From the NCBI GenBank assembly GCA_949775045.1, contig OX459104.1:1632501-1696500 (forward strand): a stretch of DNA of 64,000 nucleotides. The letters run 5' to 3'. A program made the translations under genes and the position numbers. The notes beneath the pieces were generated by a model. That model was not told the DNA's origin and ran no database searches. It worked only from the letters and a program-made list of their open reading frames with translations. Each line of letters opens with the position of its first letter. Positions within the stretch are counted from its first letter, which is position 1. Of this stretch, positions 50,464 through 62,375 are shown piece by piece. Source of the DNA: Metridium senile. Taxonomy: Eukaryota > Cnidaria > Anthozoa > Actiniaria > Metridiidae.

Positions 50464-51145
50464 GATCATATTTAATTAGAAATTTGCAAATAGAGTACAA
50501 ACACTAAAAATGTGCAATAGAGTACAAATAGAGTACAAACATTAAAAGTGTGCAACATAAATACCACTAAATACTGCTAAATTATGCTAATTCTATTGTT
50601 CTCTATTGTTTAATCAACACTATTTAGTGGTAAATAGTGCAAAGTGTTGCACACTTTTAGTGTTTGTACTCTACTAAAAGTGTGCAACATAAATACCACT
50701 AAATACTGCTAAATTATGCAAATTCTTTTGTTCTCTATTGTTTAATCAACACTATTTAGTGGTAAATAGTACAAAGTATTGCACACTTTTAGTGTTTGTA
50801 CTCTACTTTGTACTATTCAACACTAAATAGTGTTGATTAAACAATAGAGAACAAAAGAATTTGCATAATTTAGCAGTATTTAGTGGTATTTATGTTGCAC
50901 ACTTTTAGTGTTTGTACTCTATGCAAATATATTTACAAACATGTGATGTAAATACAAAACAGTTTAAAATTATACTAACATACGAATTTCGTAAATATGT
51001 TATATTATAGTATAATTTTAAACTGTTTTGTATTTACACCACATGTTTGTAAATATATTTGCAAACACTAAAAGTGTGCAACATAAATACCACTAAATAC
51101 TGCTAAATTATGCAACTTTTGCTCTCTATTGTTTAATCAACACTA
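50464..51145. repeat. Nested inverted-repeat cluster
   Basis: The modules AAAGTGTGCAACATAAATAC, CACTAAATACTGCTAAATTA, TCTATTGTTTAATCAACACT and their reverse complements occur at least six times. A second palindrome, TACAAAACAGTTTAAAATTA with its reverse complement, is centred near 50980. It can form multi-arm foldbacks and looks like repeated self-insertion of one MITE family. Confidence 0.85.
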
Positions 51146-52134
51146 TTTATGTTCATTGCATGTACAAATAATTAATTTACAAAAAATATAAAATAATCAA
51201 ATGGAGGTTCTTCCTATCTTCACAAATATTTGACTTCGTTTAGTAGGAGAAGTAGACAAACAGCGATTTTTCTTCTTCTTTGGATAAGATCCCATGTGGA
51301 AAATTCTCGTTTTCACAGTTTTTTTCACCGGAAATCATGACATTTCTACAAAGATAAATCAATCAAAACATATATTCACATCTTTTGTTGCTCACGGGTT
51401 TTCAAATTTTGCTCTAGATCAAAGTTTTATCATTGAAAATTATTAATTTCCACAACTAGATTACTAATATACGTCTATAATCAGTCAAAACAAAGGCAAA
51501 TCCGGTTTCGCGTAATCTTGACATTTTAGAGGTTTTCACAGGTACATTTCTATTGGAAACCGTGGAGACTTTTTGAGACTTTTGAGCTTTATTTGTATCA
51601 TTTTTAGTTATATAACTTTTACTGAAATTAAAAATCTCAAATCGTTTTTGAATAAACAGCAGTTTTTTGAGCCCATAATCGTGATGCTGCAATTTCAAAT
51701 TAAAACCGCTAAAACCATCATAAAATTGATCTTTACTCGTACAATAAAAAACTAATTATCCCAAAACAACACACTGATAGAAAATTAATCTGAGAACAAA
51801 TATTATCAGTACTTACCTTTGTAAACTTAAAAGTCACGCTTTTTTCCAGGCGGAAGCAGCCGCCATTTTGTAAACAAAGAACGCGCGCAATGCAGTTTGG
51901 GATACTACTGTTATCTCCTCTGATTGGAAATCAATCGAAATATTGAAATTATAGAATCGAAAACAAATACGAGCTTGACCTATTCATCTTACTCGCATGA
52001 TATAATATATATATATATATATTGTATTATTTTTCTTGTTATTTTGTCGCGAAAGCATTAATTTGGAATAAGCTTTGTACTGTGAAACTGTTGTGAGCTG
52101 TGAAAATTGATTAAAAATCTCAAAGAGAAGTACA
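51146..52134. other. Intergenic; possible minus-strand first exon and flank module piece
   Basis: On the minus strand, ACAAAATGGCGGCTGC (about 51870) is followed about 50 bases on by AAAGGTAAGTACT, a consensus 5' splice donor (51812-51824). The 10-codon frame after the ATG stops before the donor, so any exon would be non-coding. 51930-52005 (AAATCAATCGAAATA, TACGAGCTTGACCTATTCAT) is a fragment of the family 3' module. Confidence 0.3.
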
Positions 52135-55100
52135 GGGTATACACAGGCAGCCCAACTATTCTCTTTGAGGATTCTTTTTAATGACAATATAGTTTTTTTT
52201 AACCGCGCGCCGAGCGAGATACATATTGAGTGCGCGGTTGGGGTTATTATGGTGTATTTGTTTAAATGCGCGCAGATTGGATTCCTGTAGCTTTTTGCAA
52301 GCAATTTTTCGGTCGCGCGAAAAATCGGAGAAAGTAGTATCTTGATACAAGGTGTGAAACTCGATGAGGTGCGCCGCAGCTTGCATAGGCACGGAAATTC
52401 AGCGACGAGCGCCGAAAGTTCGCCGTGAAGTAATTGACTGACTCGCCGAAAAAAAGAATGTTGTTAAAACTTTTCTTTCAAAACAAAAAGGGTTGCTTTT
52501 CTCATAGGGATTTACACTGAGTACATTTGTAAAACCAACAAGAACAAACAGCCAGTATGTGAAATTTATTTCCATGTTTATTTGAAATATAACTATAGTT
52601 TATTTTACAATGTGAAGAGATTTTCATTCAAAGTGTATTTATAGAATCCTTAAAAGTTGTGTTTTAGCTAAAGTTTTTCGGCAATAGCTTATAAAATACA
52701 ATTGTAAACGATTCACACTTTCTAAACATATTTACTCTTGTTGGAACCGCTAACTAACTAAAGTGTTCACGAAATAAAGTTGAGGTTTTTTTAATTGTGG
52801 AAAACTTCGCAAAGCCGCCATCACAAATTCACTGTTTAGCTCGGCTGTTAGTTGGTTAGTTGGTTTGTACAAGACAATATTAGTTGTTTTGACATAAAAA
52901 CTTCAACTCCAATCATTACCTGCACACACCAGAACTACTAAAAAAACTTTCTCCAGGTTTTCGTAATAGTGAAGAGCATCGGTGACTGCTTCAAAAGCAT
53001 GTACAAGTGCTCACTTGAATCAGGTGTTTTGAGTGTTAAGCTAAACTCATTTTAAACTCAAATCACGATTGTCGTAAATGCCCTTCGATGGCAGTTATAG
53101 TTACGACAGATCACATAGATTTGAAGAAATTATGAAGAGAATCATCAGAAATAAACAACTACACAAACCCGCCATCTTCTCTTCCTCACGTGTGTTAATG
53201 TATTCATAGACGAACGTCATGCACTAGTTTGCATATAATTACTCGCTGGGCACCCTGTGCCAGCGAGTTGAAAATTCGGTTCTGATTATTGGTCGTCGTG
53301 GTAGTTCACCACAAAAAGGTATACGTCATCCACGCGGTCGTTGTCAAGGCAACGGCCGACATGCTCGATCGAGTTTATTCTCGAGAGAAGGCTGGCTTGG
53401 TGCTCAGGAATGTTTTGTCGTTGAAATACTTAAAGATGGCTACAAAAGTAACTCGTAAGCTCGAATTACATACAATCCCACACACTGGTCGCGATAGGCC
53501 CACACTAAGATGGTTTCGAGCGCGATAGGCCCACACTGAAAGATGTTTTCGAGCGTATATTTTGGCCAGCGCCGTTTCGCGAACTCAAAGCAATATACGA
53601 ATGAATACTATGAAAAACTATGAAAATACTATGAAATATCAAAGCACTGACCTACTGACTCATACTGAACAGACAAACGATATGACAAATACAAAAATAG
53701 GCAGTCAAAGACTGCATGAAGCTACTGTTTTATATGATATAAATATTAAAAATTAAAAAGAACTTAGTTAATGATATTAAAAAGCTATTCTGAAAATTTA
53801 ATGACAATACAGGGAAAATAAATAAATGAATGAGAATAAATAAATAAAAACATCATGTGCAAGTGTTCAATTATGACAAGTAGTGTGTGGTGTATGATTC
53901 AAGCCAATGAATTTAAAATTTTTACATCATGGTTTGACTAACAAAATGACTTAATAATAATAAGTCATAATAATAAGGTATTTGTAATACTGGATTGATA
54001 TAAAACATCATGATTATATGGAATAACACCAATGAAATGACTTTAACCAGGTATAATAATTATAGTATTTTTAATACTGAATTGATATAACACATTATCA
54101 TGATTATATGGAATAACAATGATTACAAGAGTTGATATAATGAAAGAAATACAAGACAATATTACATATATATCTTACATATCTATCACAAACATTTGCT
54201 AGTCATGCAATAAAATCAAAGTTTTTGCTACAGGTGGCTAATTTTTGAGTTTGTATGGAACATTTATCCCTGATCGGAGCCTATTGTTGATTTATCTTTT
54301 GAAGAAGCTGCAAAACAATGTACAAAATATTAAGTTAGACTATTATCTAAACTGAGTCATATATTTGCAATACTTTACTCTGGATAAATACAGAAAATGT
54401 ATGATAATTTGCAAATATAGTACTGGCGATATTCGTTCAACAAACAGATAAACTCATGGTTAGCAATTATAATAATAGCACTAAACTATGATAACCTTAT
54501 GTAGCGGTATATTGCTCTTGGTTGCCAAATTTAATCACTCCATTTCAGTTTCAAAAAATTATTTAAAAGAAAAGAAAAGAAACAATAAATAGCAGATTGG
54601 TACACTCGACAATTTCACCTGGTTGTAGAAGCAGACACGATGAAGATCGCCAAGAGAATTTGGACCGTAAAAGTCTCAACCGAGAGTAAAAATGCATGAA
54701 AATATCAACAAATTAAAACGCTTGAAACTTTTTATAAAGTATATTTCAGTTTGCAAATGCAAAGTTCTAAAAAACATTGGAAATAGAACTTAACAGTAAC
54801 TTACCTCCGATTATTTCTTCATTTTCGAGCAGTATTTATCAAGAGTTTTCAAGCAAGAAATGCATCGATGCCTTTCAAAGTAGTATAAACATGTTGACTT
54901 GGTTAGCTTTATCTACATTTTAAAATGTGCTGTTAAGTCACGATCAAGTAATTACGCAATACAATTCAAGTTACATGGCTTCGCATCACATCCGCCATTT
55001 TGTTTTCGACACAAGCGGCAAATTTCGCGCATGCGTGGTAGTCAGTGTTACTTAATTTTTTTTAATTTTTTTAATTTTTTTTTTTTCGGACACTACACGA

Positions 55101-56870
55101 TGACATAGAAGCTACGCCTCCATATATGGAGGCAGTAGCTTCAAAAACCAATGATTTAACTGGATGGAGTGCTCAAGAGATGAAGAATCCAATGATAAGT
55201 TTCGTACGATGAGCTCACACTGTGCGAAGGTACTATCCGCCATATTGAAAATACTGTCATCTGACAACATGGACGTCGATTTTCTATCAAGATTTCGGCT
55301 TCTAGTGGTAAACTTATTACGTATTTTTTTGACAAATGTATTTATTATCACGGTACAAATGGACTGAATCGATTTTGTCTGTATATATTATTACACTATT
55401 ATCTGCTAATTACGTGTTTTGTAAGCTTAACAAATAGTCAGATATGGTCGCAAAGTATATCATAAAATATGAAAAGTATTCTATTATAGATAATACTGTG
55501 TTTAAAGTATATGTAAAACATGAATCTGTAGTGTCAATAAAAATGTAAAAGGAAATAAGATCTCCTTATTCAAAGTTTAGTTATTATAATTCTAGACAAG
55601 TAGTGCCGTGTAATTGTCATAAAACTCGATGCCGTTCTCGTGAACCCAGCCGAATACCCGTGAAAAGATTGAATAGATCAGACTTGCAACCATCCTCGGG
55701 AACCCAGGGGTATTCTTCTGTCGCTCGTTTCTCGCTTCCACAACACATATGTTGTGGAAGCGAGAAACGAGCGACAGAAGAATACCCCTGGGTTCCCGAG
55801 GATGACTTGCAACTACAGGAGGAAAGTTGAGAAAATGTGTTTATCAAAGGATTTGTGAAAACACACCAAAATCTTCTGTGATACATCGTGTAAATTTCAA
55901 AAACGTTGTCCTATAGATAGAAATAGAATGTTTCTACTTTAGTGGAAAAGGAATGCATAAAAAAGACAAAAGAAGCGTTCAGCTTCAGTGATTTTCTTTT
56001 GTGTTTTTAATGTAAGTCTTTTCCACTAAAGTAAATTTCTGAAATTAGGTATATGTGATATTTTATATATACAATTATTGTCTTGTTAATTTTATGAAAT
56101 TTTATTTTTTTTAATTTATTGCTTCATTTATTAAAATAGAAAATTGAGAGCCACAAAAGGGATGTCTGGGCTACCTGTGCTTTTCGACAACATTTCGTCG
56201 AATAACTATATGACCAGCGAGTTAATGCCCTATAGGCATCTAGTTTACATATTAAATTTCATATCATTTCCGACAACGATCTTTTCGACTCTCCCTTCGC
56301 CAGCGCATGATTTCCACAATAAAATACATTCTCCTGTATTCTAATTTTCAATCCATAAGTCAAATGCAAGAAAGTAATCACCAACTTTTTCGGTGAATGT
56401 GGTATTTCAAAACACCGCGGCTCGATCGATATTTTCACGATTGCTCCACGATTGTAAAAATCCGACTGTTACCGGAAGTCCCTGCCTATGCAACCTGCGG
56501 CGCACCTCGACTCCATGCTGCCCTTTTCAAAAAAAAAATTAACTCATTTGCTGAGACCAGAGATTATCATACTTTTTATTGTCGTTGAACATCAACCTAA
56601 AGTTTATATATTCGAAGAAAAATTAAAATTTTCTCCCATGGCTGATTTACTAGGCGCGAAACTAAATTTGTCACGTGACCGAGTTTCATACCTTGTCAAA
56701 ATACCTCCCTCCTCAAAACCGCGACATCCGCACACATTCAAACAAATACACCACAGGAACCCCACCCGCGCGCTCAATATGTATCTCGCTCGGCGCGCGG
56801 TTAAAAATAACTTTATTGTCATTGATAAAAATCCTCAAAGAGAATAGTTGGGCTGCCTGTGGGTATATAT
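52135..56870. mobile_element. 4.7 kb terminal-inverted-repeat element
   Basis: Left CACAGGCAGCCCAACTATTC then TCTTTGAGGAT, and right AGAGAATAGTTGGGCTGCCT then GTG, are inverted. Complementarity continues through CCGCGCGCCGAGCGAGATAC, AATATTGAGCGCGCGG-like text and TGCGGCGCACCTCGA (52390 / 56498). The interior has no transposase. It holds AT-rich filler, minus-strand donor-like sites (54803), a short hairpin (about 55110-55143, GCCTCCATATATGGAGGC) and the palindrome described next. The family 3' module flanks both sides. Confidence 0.65.
55691..55804. mobile_element. 114 bp near-perfect palindromic MITE, 9 bp target duplication
   Basis: Starts CATCCTCGGGAACCCAGG and ends CCTGGGTTCCCGAGGATG. 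The arms meet at the centre with a single mismatched pair (CACATATG). ACTTGCAAC flanks both sides (55682-55690 and 55805-55813). A 9 bp target duplication fits Mutator-like elements. Confidence 0.9.
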
Positions 56871-57431
56871 AGCAATTAAAGAATCTAATAACAAATACGA
56901 GCTTGACCTATTCATCTTGTTCGTATGTTTTTCCGTTGTTTTTATCTTACGCACGCTTTTATTGACTTCATTTGTTGGTATACCCTTCTTTTTAACATCA
57001 AATGAACACAGCTGTCAAACAACCACGCATGCGCGAAAAAAAAACTAGTGTAATGGTCCAGCACCCAAATCTGACATTCGTACGGACACAATTAGATAAA
57101 GCTATCGAGCAGACGACATTCATGGATTTTTTCTCAAAAAGTAAACAAAAATACAAAAGCGTAAATTAATGGTAGCTGTATAATCATTTCCAATATAACA
57201 AAGGTTTTGTACAGGAAATCTCAAGTGTATATATATTCACGTAATTTCTTTTAAATCCACTTCAAAGACCCAAATTCCTAAAGTTTGCAATGGCAGGTTT
57301 ACCGCAGTCTGCCACGCATACGTAGTCGTTTGACCGATGTGTTCTCAAAGTTGCCGGGTTCCGTTACCAGTCCCCTTTATTAACTCTGGCCACTGAATCA
57401 TTTGTAATCTTGTGAATAACTAGAGTATACA
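56871..57431 (+). other. Family 3' module fragment and unique sequence
   Basis: 56871-57050 contains TACGAGCTTGACCTATTCAT, TATTGACTTCATTTGTTGGT and AGCTGTCAAACAACCACG in the order of copy E/F flanks but rearranged. 57060-57431 has no recognised gene. Confidence 0.45.
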
Positions 57432-57822
57432 GTCATTTGAAAAACATTGTCGCTGACCGGCTCCTCGACTACGGGACTAGCCCAAGCTGGAGTATGGGTA
57501 AAAATCACTGAAGCAATAAATGTTTAGCACGTGCTTAACAATATGCTGAAATATAGCGTGCGAGTACATGAATGGATGTGTGCAAAGAAATAAACCGTCG
57601 TAGAGATATCAACAAGTAAATAGCTACTTCTTCAGTTTTCATGCAGAGGATTTGTGCCATCCAAACAATTGCCAGTAAATCTAATAGAAACAAGGCACTG
57701 AGAGCTCAAAATGTTTATAATATATGCAGCTAACTGCTTCAGCGATTTCTACCCATACTCCTTTTAGGTCTAGTCGCATAGTCGCGAAGCCGGTCGGCGA
57801 CAACGTTTTTTTCAAATGACTG
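57432..57822. mobile_element. Mariner-like MITE with CAGTCATTTGAAAAA ends
   Basis: 391 bp, ends CAGTCATTTGAAAAACATTG and, reverse complemented, CAGTCATTTGAAAAAAACGT, with TA on each side. About 85 bp of arm complementarity (CCGGCTCCTCGACTACG / CGCATAGTCGCGAAGCCGG-like). Confidence 0.85.
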
Positions 57823-57899
57823 TATAAAGATTAATACATGGTGCGCGGAGATATGAAATTTATCATCGAGCCGTTCAATCTCGACATGTGATGACAAGG

Positions 57900-58070
57900 C
57901 AAGATATATGCATGGACAAGTTCATAATAGAATCAACACTCGGAAGCCAAATCAACATTACTCTCAAAACAACCATGATCCAACACGATAGGGAATTTAT
58001 TTACTTGACATAATCACGTGAGCGCTGGGACCAATAAGAGCACGTCAAGTAAAACTATAAAAAGAAAAGA
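57900..58070 (+). promoter_or_regulatory. Promoter module of copy G
   Basis: ATATATGCATGG, AATCAACACTCGGAAGCCAA, AAAACAACCATGATCCAACA, TAATCACGTGAGCGCTGGGA, CCAATAAGAGCACGTCAAGT and CTATAAAAAG (58056-58065). This is the most complete version of the family promoter. Confidence 0.7.
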
Positions 58071-58179
58071 AGATGATAGATTTGGTTTATATAGAAAAAT
58101 CTCTGGTAACAGCCACCGGACAGAATAAGAAGAAGTCACACTAAATCTTCAAGTGATAGGAATAATTTGCTAAATCGTA

Positions 58180-58707
58180 ATGACGTCATTGATTCAAACT
58201 AATGAAAAAGATGGAGAATTTGCCGAACTTCAACGACAATACGAACAAACCCTAGCGGAAAGAAATGATCTTAGAATTAAGTTGAAAAGTAAAGAAGATG
58301 AGGTCAGGGAGCTACAGAAGACAAATGAAAGCTTGACGACTAAAAAGCTACAGGAGAAAATTGCGATGCTTGAAAATGATAGGGCAACCTTGCAGTTTCG
58401 TCTTAGAAACGTTGAAGCTGAATTAATAAGACAAGAAAACGAAATGAAATACCTTGCCAAGCAAAACGAAGACCGCATAGAAGAGAACCGAATACTCAGC
58501 GAAAATTTACAAAAGGTTGAGTACAATCTGACAAAGGAGAATGAAAAGCTTAAAGGAGAAATGCAAGAGCACAAAGAAGAGAACCGACGACATTTACAAG
58601 CGGTTGAGTACAAGAGTGGAAAGCTTGAAGGAGAGTTATTATACTATTTCTACTTAAAGTTCTGTTCTAGTGCATTCCAATATTTCCCGATGCCCAATTT
58701 GATTTAA
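58180..58707 (+). pseudogene. Coiled-coil/HEPN-like family gene lacking the C-terminal domain (copy G)
   Basis: 175 codons. Residues 1-155 match the family coiled coil (LAERNDLRIKLKSKEDEVRE, LAKQNEDRIEENRILSENLQ, NLTKENEKLKGEMQEHKEEN). After KLEGE (58635) the family match ends and about 20 unrelated residues lead to a stop. No LGELC or R-N-x3-H region follows. Unique sequence (58640-59040) leads into the family 3' module at 59041. A 3' deletion or replacement removed the presumed catalytic domain. It retains a complete promoter, so a coiled-coil-only product, possibly able to pair with intact paralogs, remains possible; that is inference. Confidence 0.75.
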
Positions 58708-59160
58708 AAAATGGTATAGATATAGGAAGATATTAATGATTAGGACAAATAGGTTAAAGATTCCATCTCAAAAAAATGTTAAATGGTATTTGAATATTGA
58801 GAGGTTTCAAGGAAATTTTATTTTAAAAACGAAAGTTTAAAGTCATGCCGTCAACGGTGGTTTCCAGCACAAACAAATCGTTGTAAGGACGACCCAACAC
58901 GAAAGGTCAAAATCAAAGTGCTGCTGAAACTATTAATTAAATCCAATGAAAACTTAAATATAAACGTGTATAATTTAAAAAAAAAACTATTTCATACTAT
59001 TATGTGACTTTTTCAAATATAAATTTCAATTCTCAATTAATTTCTTCAGTTGTAGTGCAAAAGTATGACCACTTTTGAGTTATTGACATTTTTACCACAA
59101 ATTAATGCGCGCAATCAACGGTATTTAATTTAGTTTCCCGTTAAGTTGTTTTGATCTTTT
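58708..59160 (+). other. Non-coding sequence and start of 3' module of copy G
   Basis: 58708-59040 has no recognised gene. 59041-59160 has AGTGCAAAAGTATGACCACT and GCGCGCAATCAACGG as in copy E's 3' flank; the module is then split by the next element and resumes at 60180-60260. Confidence 0.5.
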
Positions 59161-60179
59161 GAAAGTAAGAGTTACATACCGAGAATGGAGGCTATAAGCC
59201 ATATATATAAGCCAAGGGATATATAGGCTTATAGCCGAACATTCGAGGTATGTAACTAATTTATTTCACACTTGAGAAGGTTTTCTCACAAAAAAACAAT
59301 GATTTAATCCTATTCTAACAAAGACACATGATTTGAGTTAAGAAATAAAAGAACGGCTTTTCAATTCTCACTAATTAGTTATCTTCTGGGAGTCGTATTT
59401 GATAAAATGAATGATATGAATAGAAAATGTGCATGGAACCTGCTCGGTGCATTTTTAAATCAAAATCTTATTGATAGAACACAATATATTGAAGGAGGTT
59501 ATGCTATCTTAGTTTTCATTCCCTAGTACAAAGACTAAAATACTCAAACCATTGAAACTAATGAATAAGGTGGAATGCTGTTAATGATTTTTCTCACTAG
59601 AATACAACAGTTCTACCTTGATTGAAGTTTATTGAAAGTTTTCATAACAAAATAATACTGACACAATTTAAACCATTTGGCTGAGATCTGACTCGACACT
59701 TTTCAATGATAATTAAGGTTTTCTGAAAAGAAAACCATGTATGATTTTCACTGATCGTATTCAAAAATATAAAACCAATCCAAATATTAAGCAATCACTT
59801 TTCAATTATATTCAGAAGAACACTAACGAACTTGAATGCTAACGAACTTGATGACATTAAACGAGGTTTTGTTGTTAACTTTCAATCGGATGACTATGTA
59901 GTATATAATGGCTTAAAGCGCGGATACAGCAATGCAGAGGTTCTCGGTTCGAGTCCTGACATTGGTATTCAAAGACTTTTTTTTTCACCAAAAATCGCTA
60001 TCTAGTAAAATATTTATATTAAGTCTAATGTTGCAATAAATAATATATGCAAAGGTTAAAACTAGATATAGTCCCGGGTTTATATCTAGATATAACCCTT
60101 GAATTGGTATAATGAGGGGTTTATATCGGAGATACATCCCTATGAATAACAAAGAAAACCGTGTCAAGTGTGAAATAAG
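59161..60179. mobile_element. About 1 kb insertion in the 3' module of copy G
   Basis: TTATTTCACACTTGAGAAGG (59261) and, reverse complemented, TTATTTCACACTTGACACGG (to 60177) are inverted ends. Before the left end lies a hairpin with arms AGTTACATACC and GGTATGTAACT (59170-59256). The insert contains the second tRNA-like unit. Confidence 0.6.
59822..60010 (+). repeat. tRNA-like SINE candidate, copy b
   Basis: GTATATAATGG (about 59901), then GGTTCGAGTCC (59946-59956). Shares AACTTGATGACATTAAACG, GGATACA-CAATGC and AAAAATCGCTATCTAGTAAA with 41820-42005. Confidence 0.5.
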
Positions 60180-60389
60180 CGATTTTATTGACTTAATATG
60201 TTTGTATGGTCTTCTTTTTACCACCGGTCTGACCAACAAGGAACCCAAAATAATTAAAATGTGTTAAAAATGAAAAACTTTATAGTGCTACCAAACGAGT
60301 TGAAACCAGACAGCGTCCCGTTCAAATTATCTGTGCATTATGTATTTAATATTCTGGCCGGCGTCAGTGATTCTGCGCGTTGTCATTCT

Positions 60390-60585
60390 GCAACATCCAG
60401 TCCCAAGGGGTACTCCCTTTGTCATTCTTCAACACCCGATCACGGGGGCACTCCCTTAATCATTCTGCAACATCCAGTCTCAAGGGGTACTCCCTTTGTC
60501 ATTCTGCAACATCCAGTCCCAAGGGGTACTCCCTTTGTCATTCTGCAACATCCAGTCCCAAGGGGTACTCCCAGACTTTGTCCAA
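60390..60585. repeat. About 41 bp minisatellite, five copies
   Basis: Unit: CATTCTGCAACATCCAGTCC, CAAGGGGTACTCCCTTTGT, with a diverged second copy (CACCCGATCACGGGGGCA). Frames through it repeat with the unit and are not genes. Confidence 0.9.
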
Positions 60586-60899
60586 GTGGTAGGGCTGATC
60601 GGCGCTCCTTTAAAGGTTGAAAATATTTCCTGTGCGTATCAATACCGTAACATGCCTCTGTACTTGTAAGGATCATTTTTACTTCGCTGTGTTACTAAAA
60701 AATAAGCTTAGCTGCCACGAAAATTGCACCATCGTACCCTAGCCTTTAGGAAATAAAGAAGTTAACTTTTTTTTTGATTGATGCGTACCTTTGAGAGGTT
60801 AATTTCAAAACCGACAGCCGATCACCCTACCACATGGACAAACGGAGTACACCCCCCTTCCCCCACGGGCTTATAGTTGTTAATATTGGCTGTCAATTC
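60586..60899. other. Intergenic, nothing recognised
   Basis: No domain-bearing frame or repeat seen. Confidence 0.35.
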
Positions 60900-61784
60900 T
60901 AGACTGTTACGGTATGTTAATGATGTCATGCACGACGACCTTTCTTCAGTCATGTGATATTTTTCGTTTCTATTAATAACGTCTGATATTTCGCTCCAAA
61001 GTGTTTGTACTAACATCCATGTCATCAGGATCGTACCCTCCATCTTTCAATTTATTATAAGATTTTATTTAGATGTCGACGAAGATCATGAACATTAAAC
61101 ATTTCAGCGACATTTTTCGTTCGAGGATAAAAGTGTCAATAAGACTGGCCCAATATTTTATTTATTTTCATTTACAAAATTTGCCAAACTACGTTAGGCA
61201 GGGATAATCATTAATAATCATTCGGTTAAAAGTGAAGTGTTTATATTCAGATTTTATTTATTCTAAATTGAAGACATGTACAAATGTCGACGAAAATCAA
61301 GGAACGTTTCTGTAACATTGATATTCGAGGTAAAAAGTTTGATCTCTGTATGACAGATTAGAAATGCCAAATTTACCTTTGTACTGGTAAATATTGTGTT
61401 ACTAGCCTTGACAATAAAAACCCTCTGCGTTTTGTTTTGTTTTATATATTTCTTAATAACGCTTCGTTTTTTTTTGTTTCGATTGTCAAAGTATACGTCA
61501 AATCATTTGAAATCTTGTGACCTGTGTATTTTTCAGTGTGTGGTACGTCACGCAGCCAAACAGGAACAACAACAGCATGTGACTTTTTAATTTGAACTGA
61601 TCCACTGCTATTGATATGATGTTGAAACAAAAAAACCCTAAATCTTAGATTTTTGTAGAAATGTTAGAATACGTCACTTCGTGTACCAGCTGCAACCGAT
61701 TTTTTCTCATACCAAATTACTCTAAACATCTTTTTGGGGTTTTTGATTTAGTTAGTTAGATACCGAATAGAGTATAAATAGTCG
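60900..61784 (+). repeat. Duplicated upstream block (partner of 4690-5500)
   Basis: Collinear with the earlier block, then with the upstream module start (TTACTCTAAACATC, TTAGTTAGATACCGAATAGA). The module is cut at about 61784 and resumes at 63222. Confidence 0.65.
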
Positions 61785-61795
61785 GTTTTTTTTTT

Positions 61796-61826
61796 CTCCG
61801 ATGTAGGCTATAGCTCGAAACGTCAG
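61796..61826 (+). ncRNA. Hammerhead-ribozyme-like core, degraded
   Basis: CCGATGTA, a self-complementary GGCTATAGCT, then CGAAAC and GTCA resemble the order CTGATGA / stem II / GAAA / GUH of minimal hammerheads in Penelope-like elements. The first core segment deviates, so activity is doubtful. Confidence 0.25.
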
Positions 61827-61844
61827 TAAAGTTGAGTCATTATT

Positions 61845-62375
61845 TTTGGTGTTACAAATTTCCTTCTATTACCTATCGTTTATATCAAACACCGACGCAG
61901 CCTATACTAGTTTACTCGCTAGTTTCTATTTCTATTTTTTACAGTGTTACAAATTTCATTCTATTACCTATCGTTTATATCAAACACCGACGCAGCCTAT
62001 ACTAGTTTACTCGCTAGTTTCTATTTCTATTTTTTACGGTGTTACAAATTTCATTCTATTACCTATCGTTTATATCAAACACCGACGCAGCCTATACTAG
62101 TTTACTCGCTAGTTTCTATTTCTATTTTTTACGGTGTTACAAATTTCATTCTATTACCTATCGTTTATATCAAACACCGACGCAGCCTATACTAGTTTAC
62201 TCGCTAGTTTATATTTTTTACGGTGTTACAAATTTCATTCTATTACCTATCGTTTATATCAAACACCGACGCAGCCTATACTAGTTTACTCGCTAGTTTA
62301 TATTTTTTACGGTGTTACAAATTTCATTCTATTACCTATCGTTTATATCAAACACCGACTAGATAGTTTACTCGC
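61845..62375 (+). repeat. 95 bp satellite, about 5.6 copies
   Basis: Unit: GTGTTACAAATTTCATTCTA, TTACCTATCGTTTATATCAA, ACACCGACGCAGCCTATACT, AGTTTACTCGCTAGTTTCTA, TTTCTATTTTTTACG. The last units are 85 bp. Adjacent to the hammerhead-like core, it resembles the terminal region of a Penelope-like element. Confidence 0.9.

Noticed and set aside
55603..55886. Two opposite-strand frames of 75 and 89 codons sharing residues
   Set aside because: Both read the same palindrome, which explains their similarity.
60261..60676. 119-codon frame with GTPFVILQHPVPR repeats
   Set aside because: Runs through a 41 bp minisatellite; no family match and no promoter evidence.
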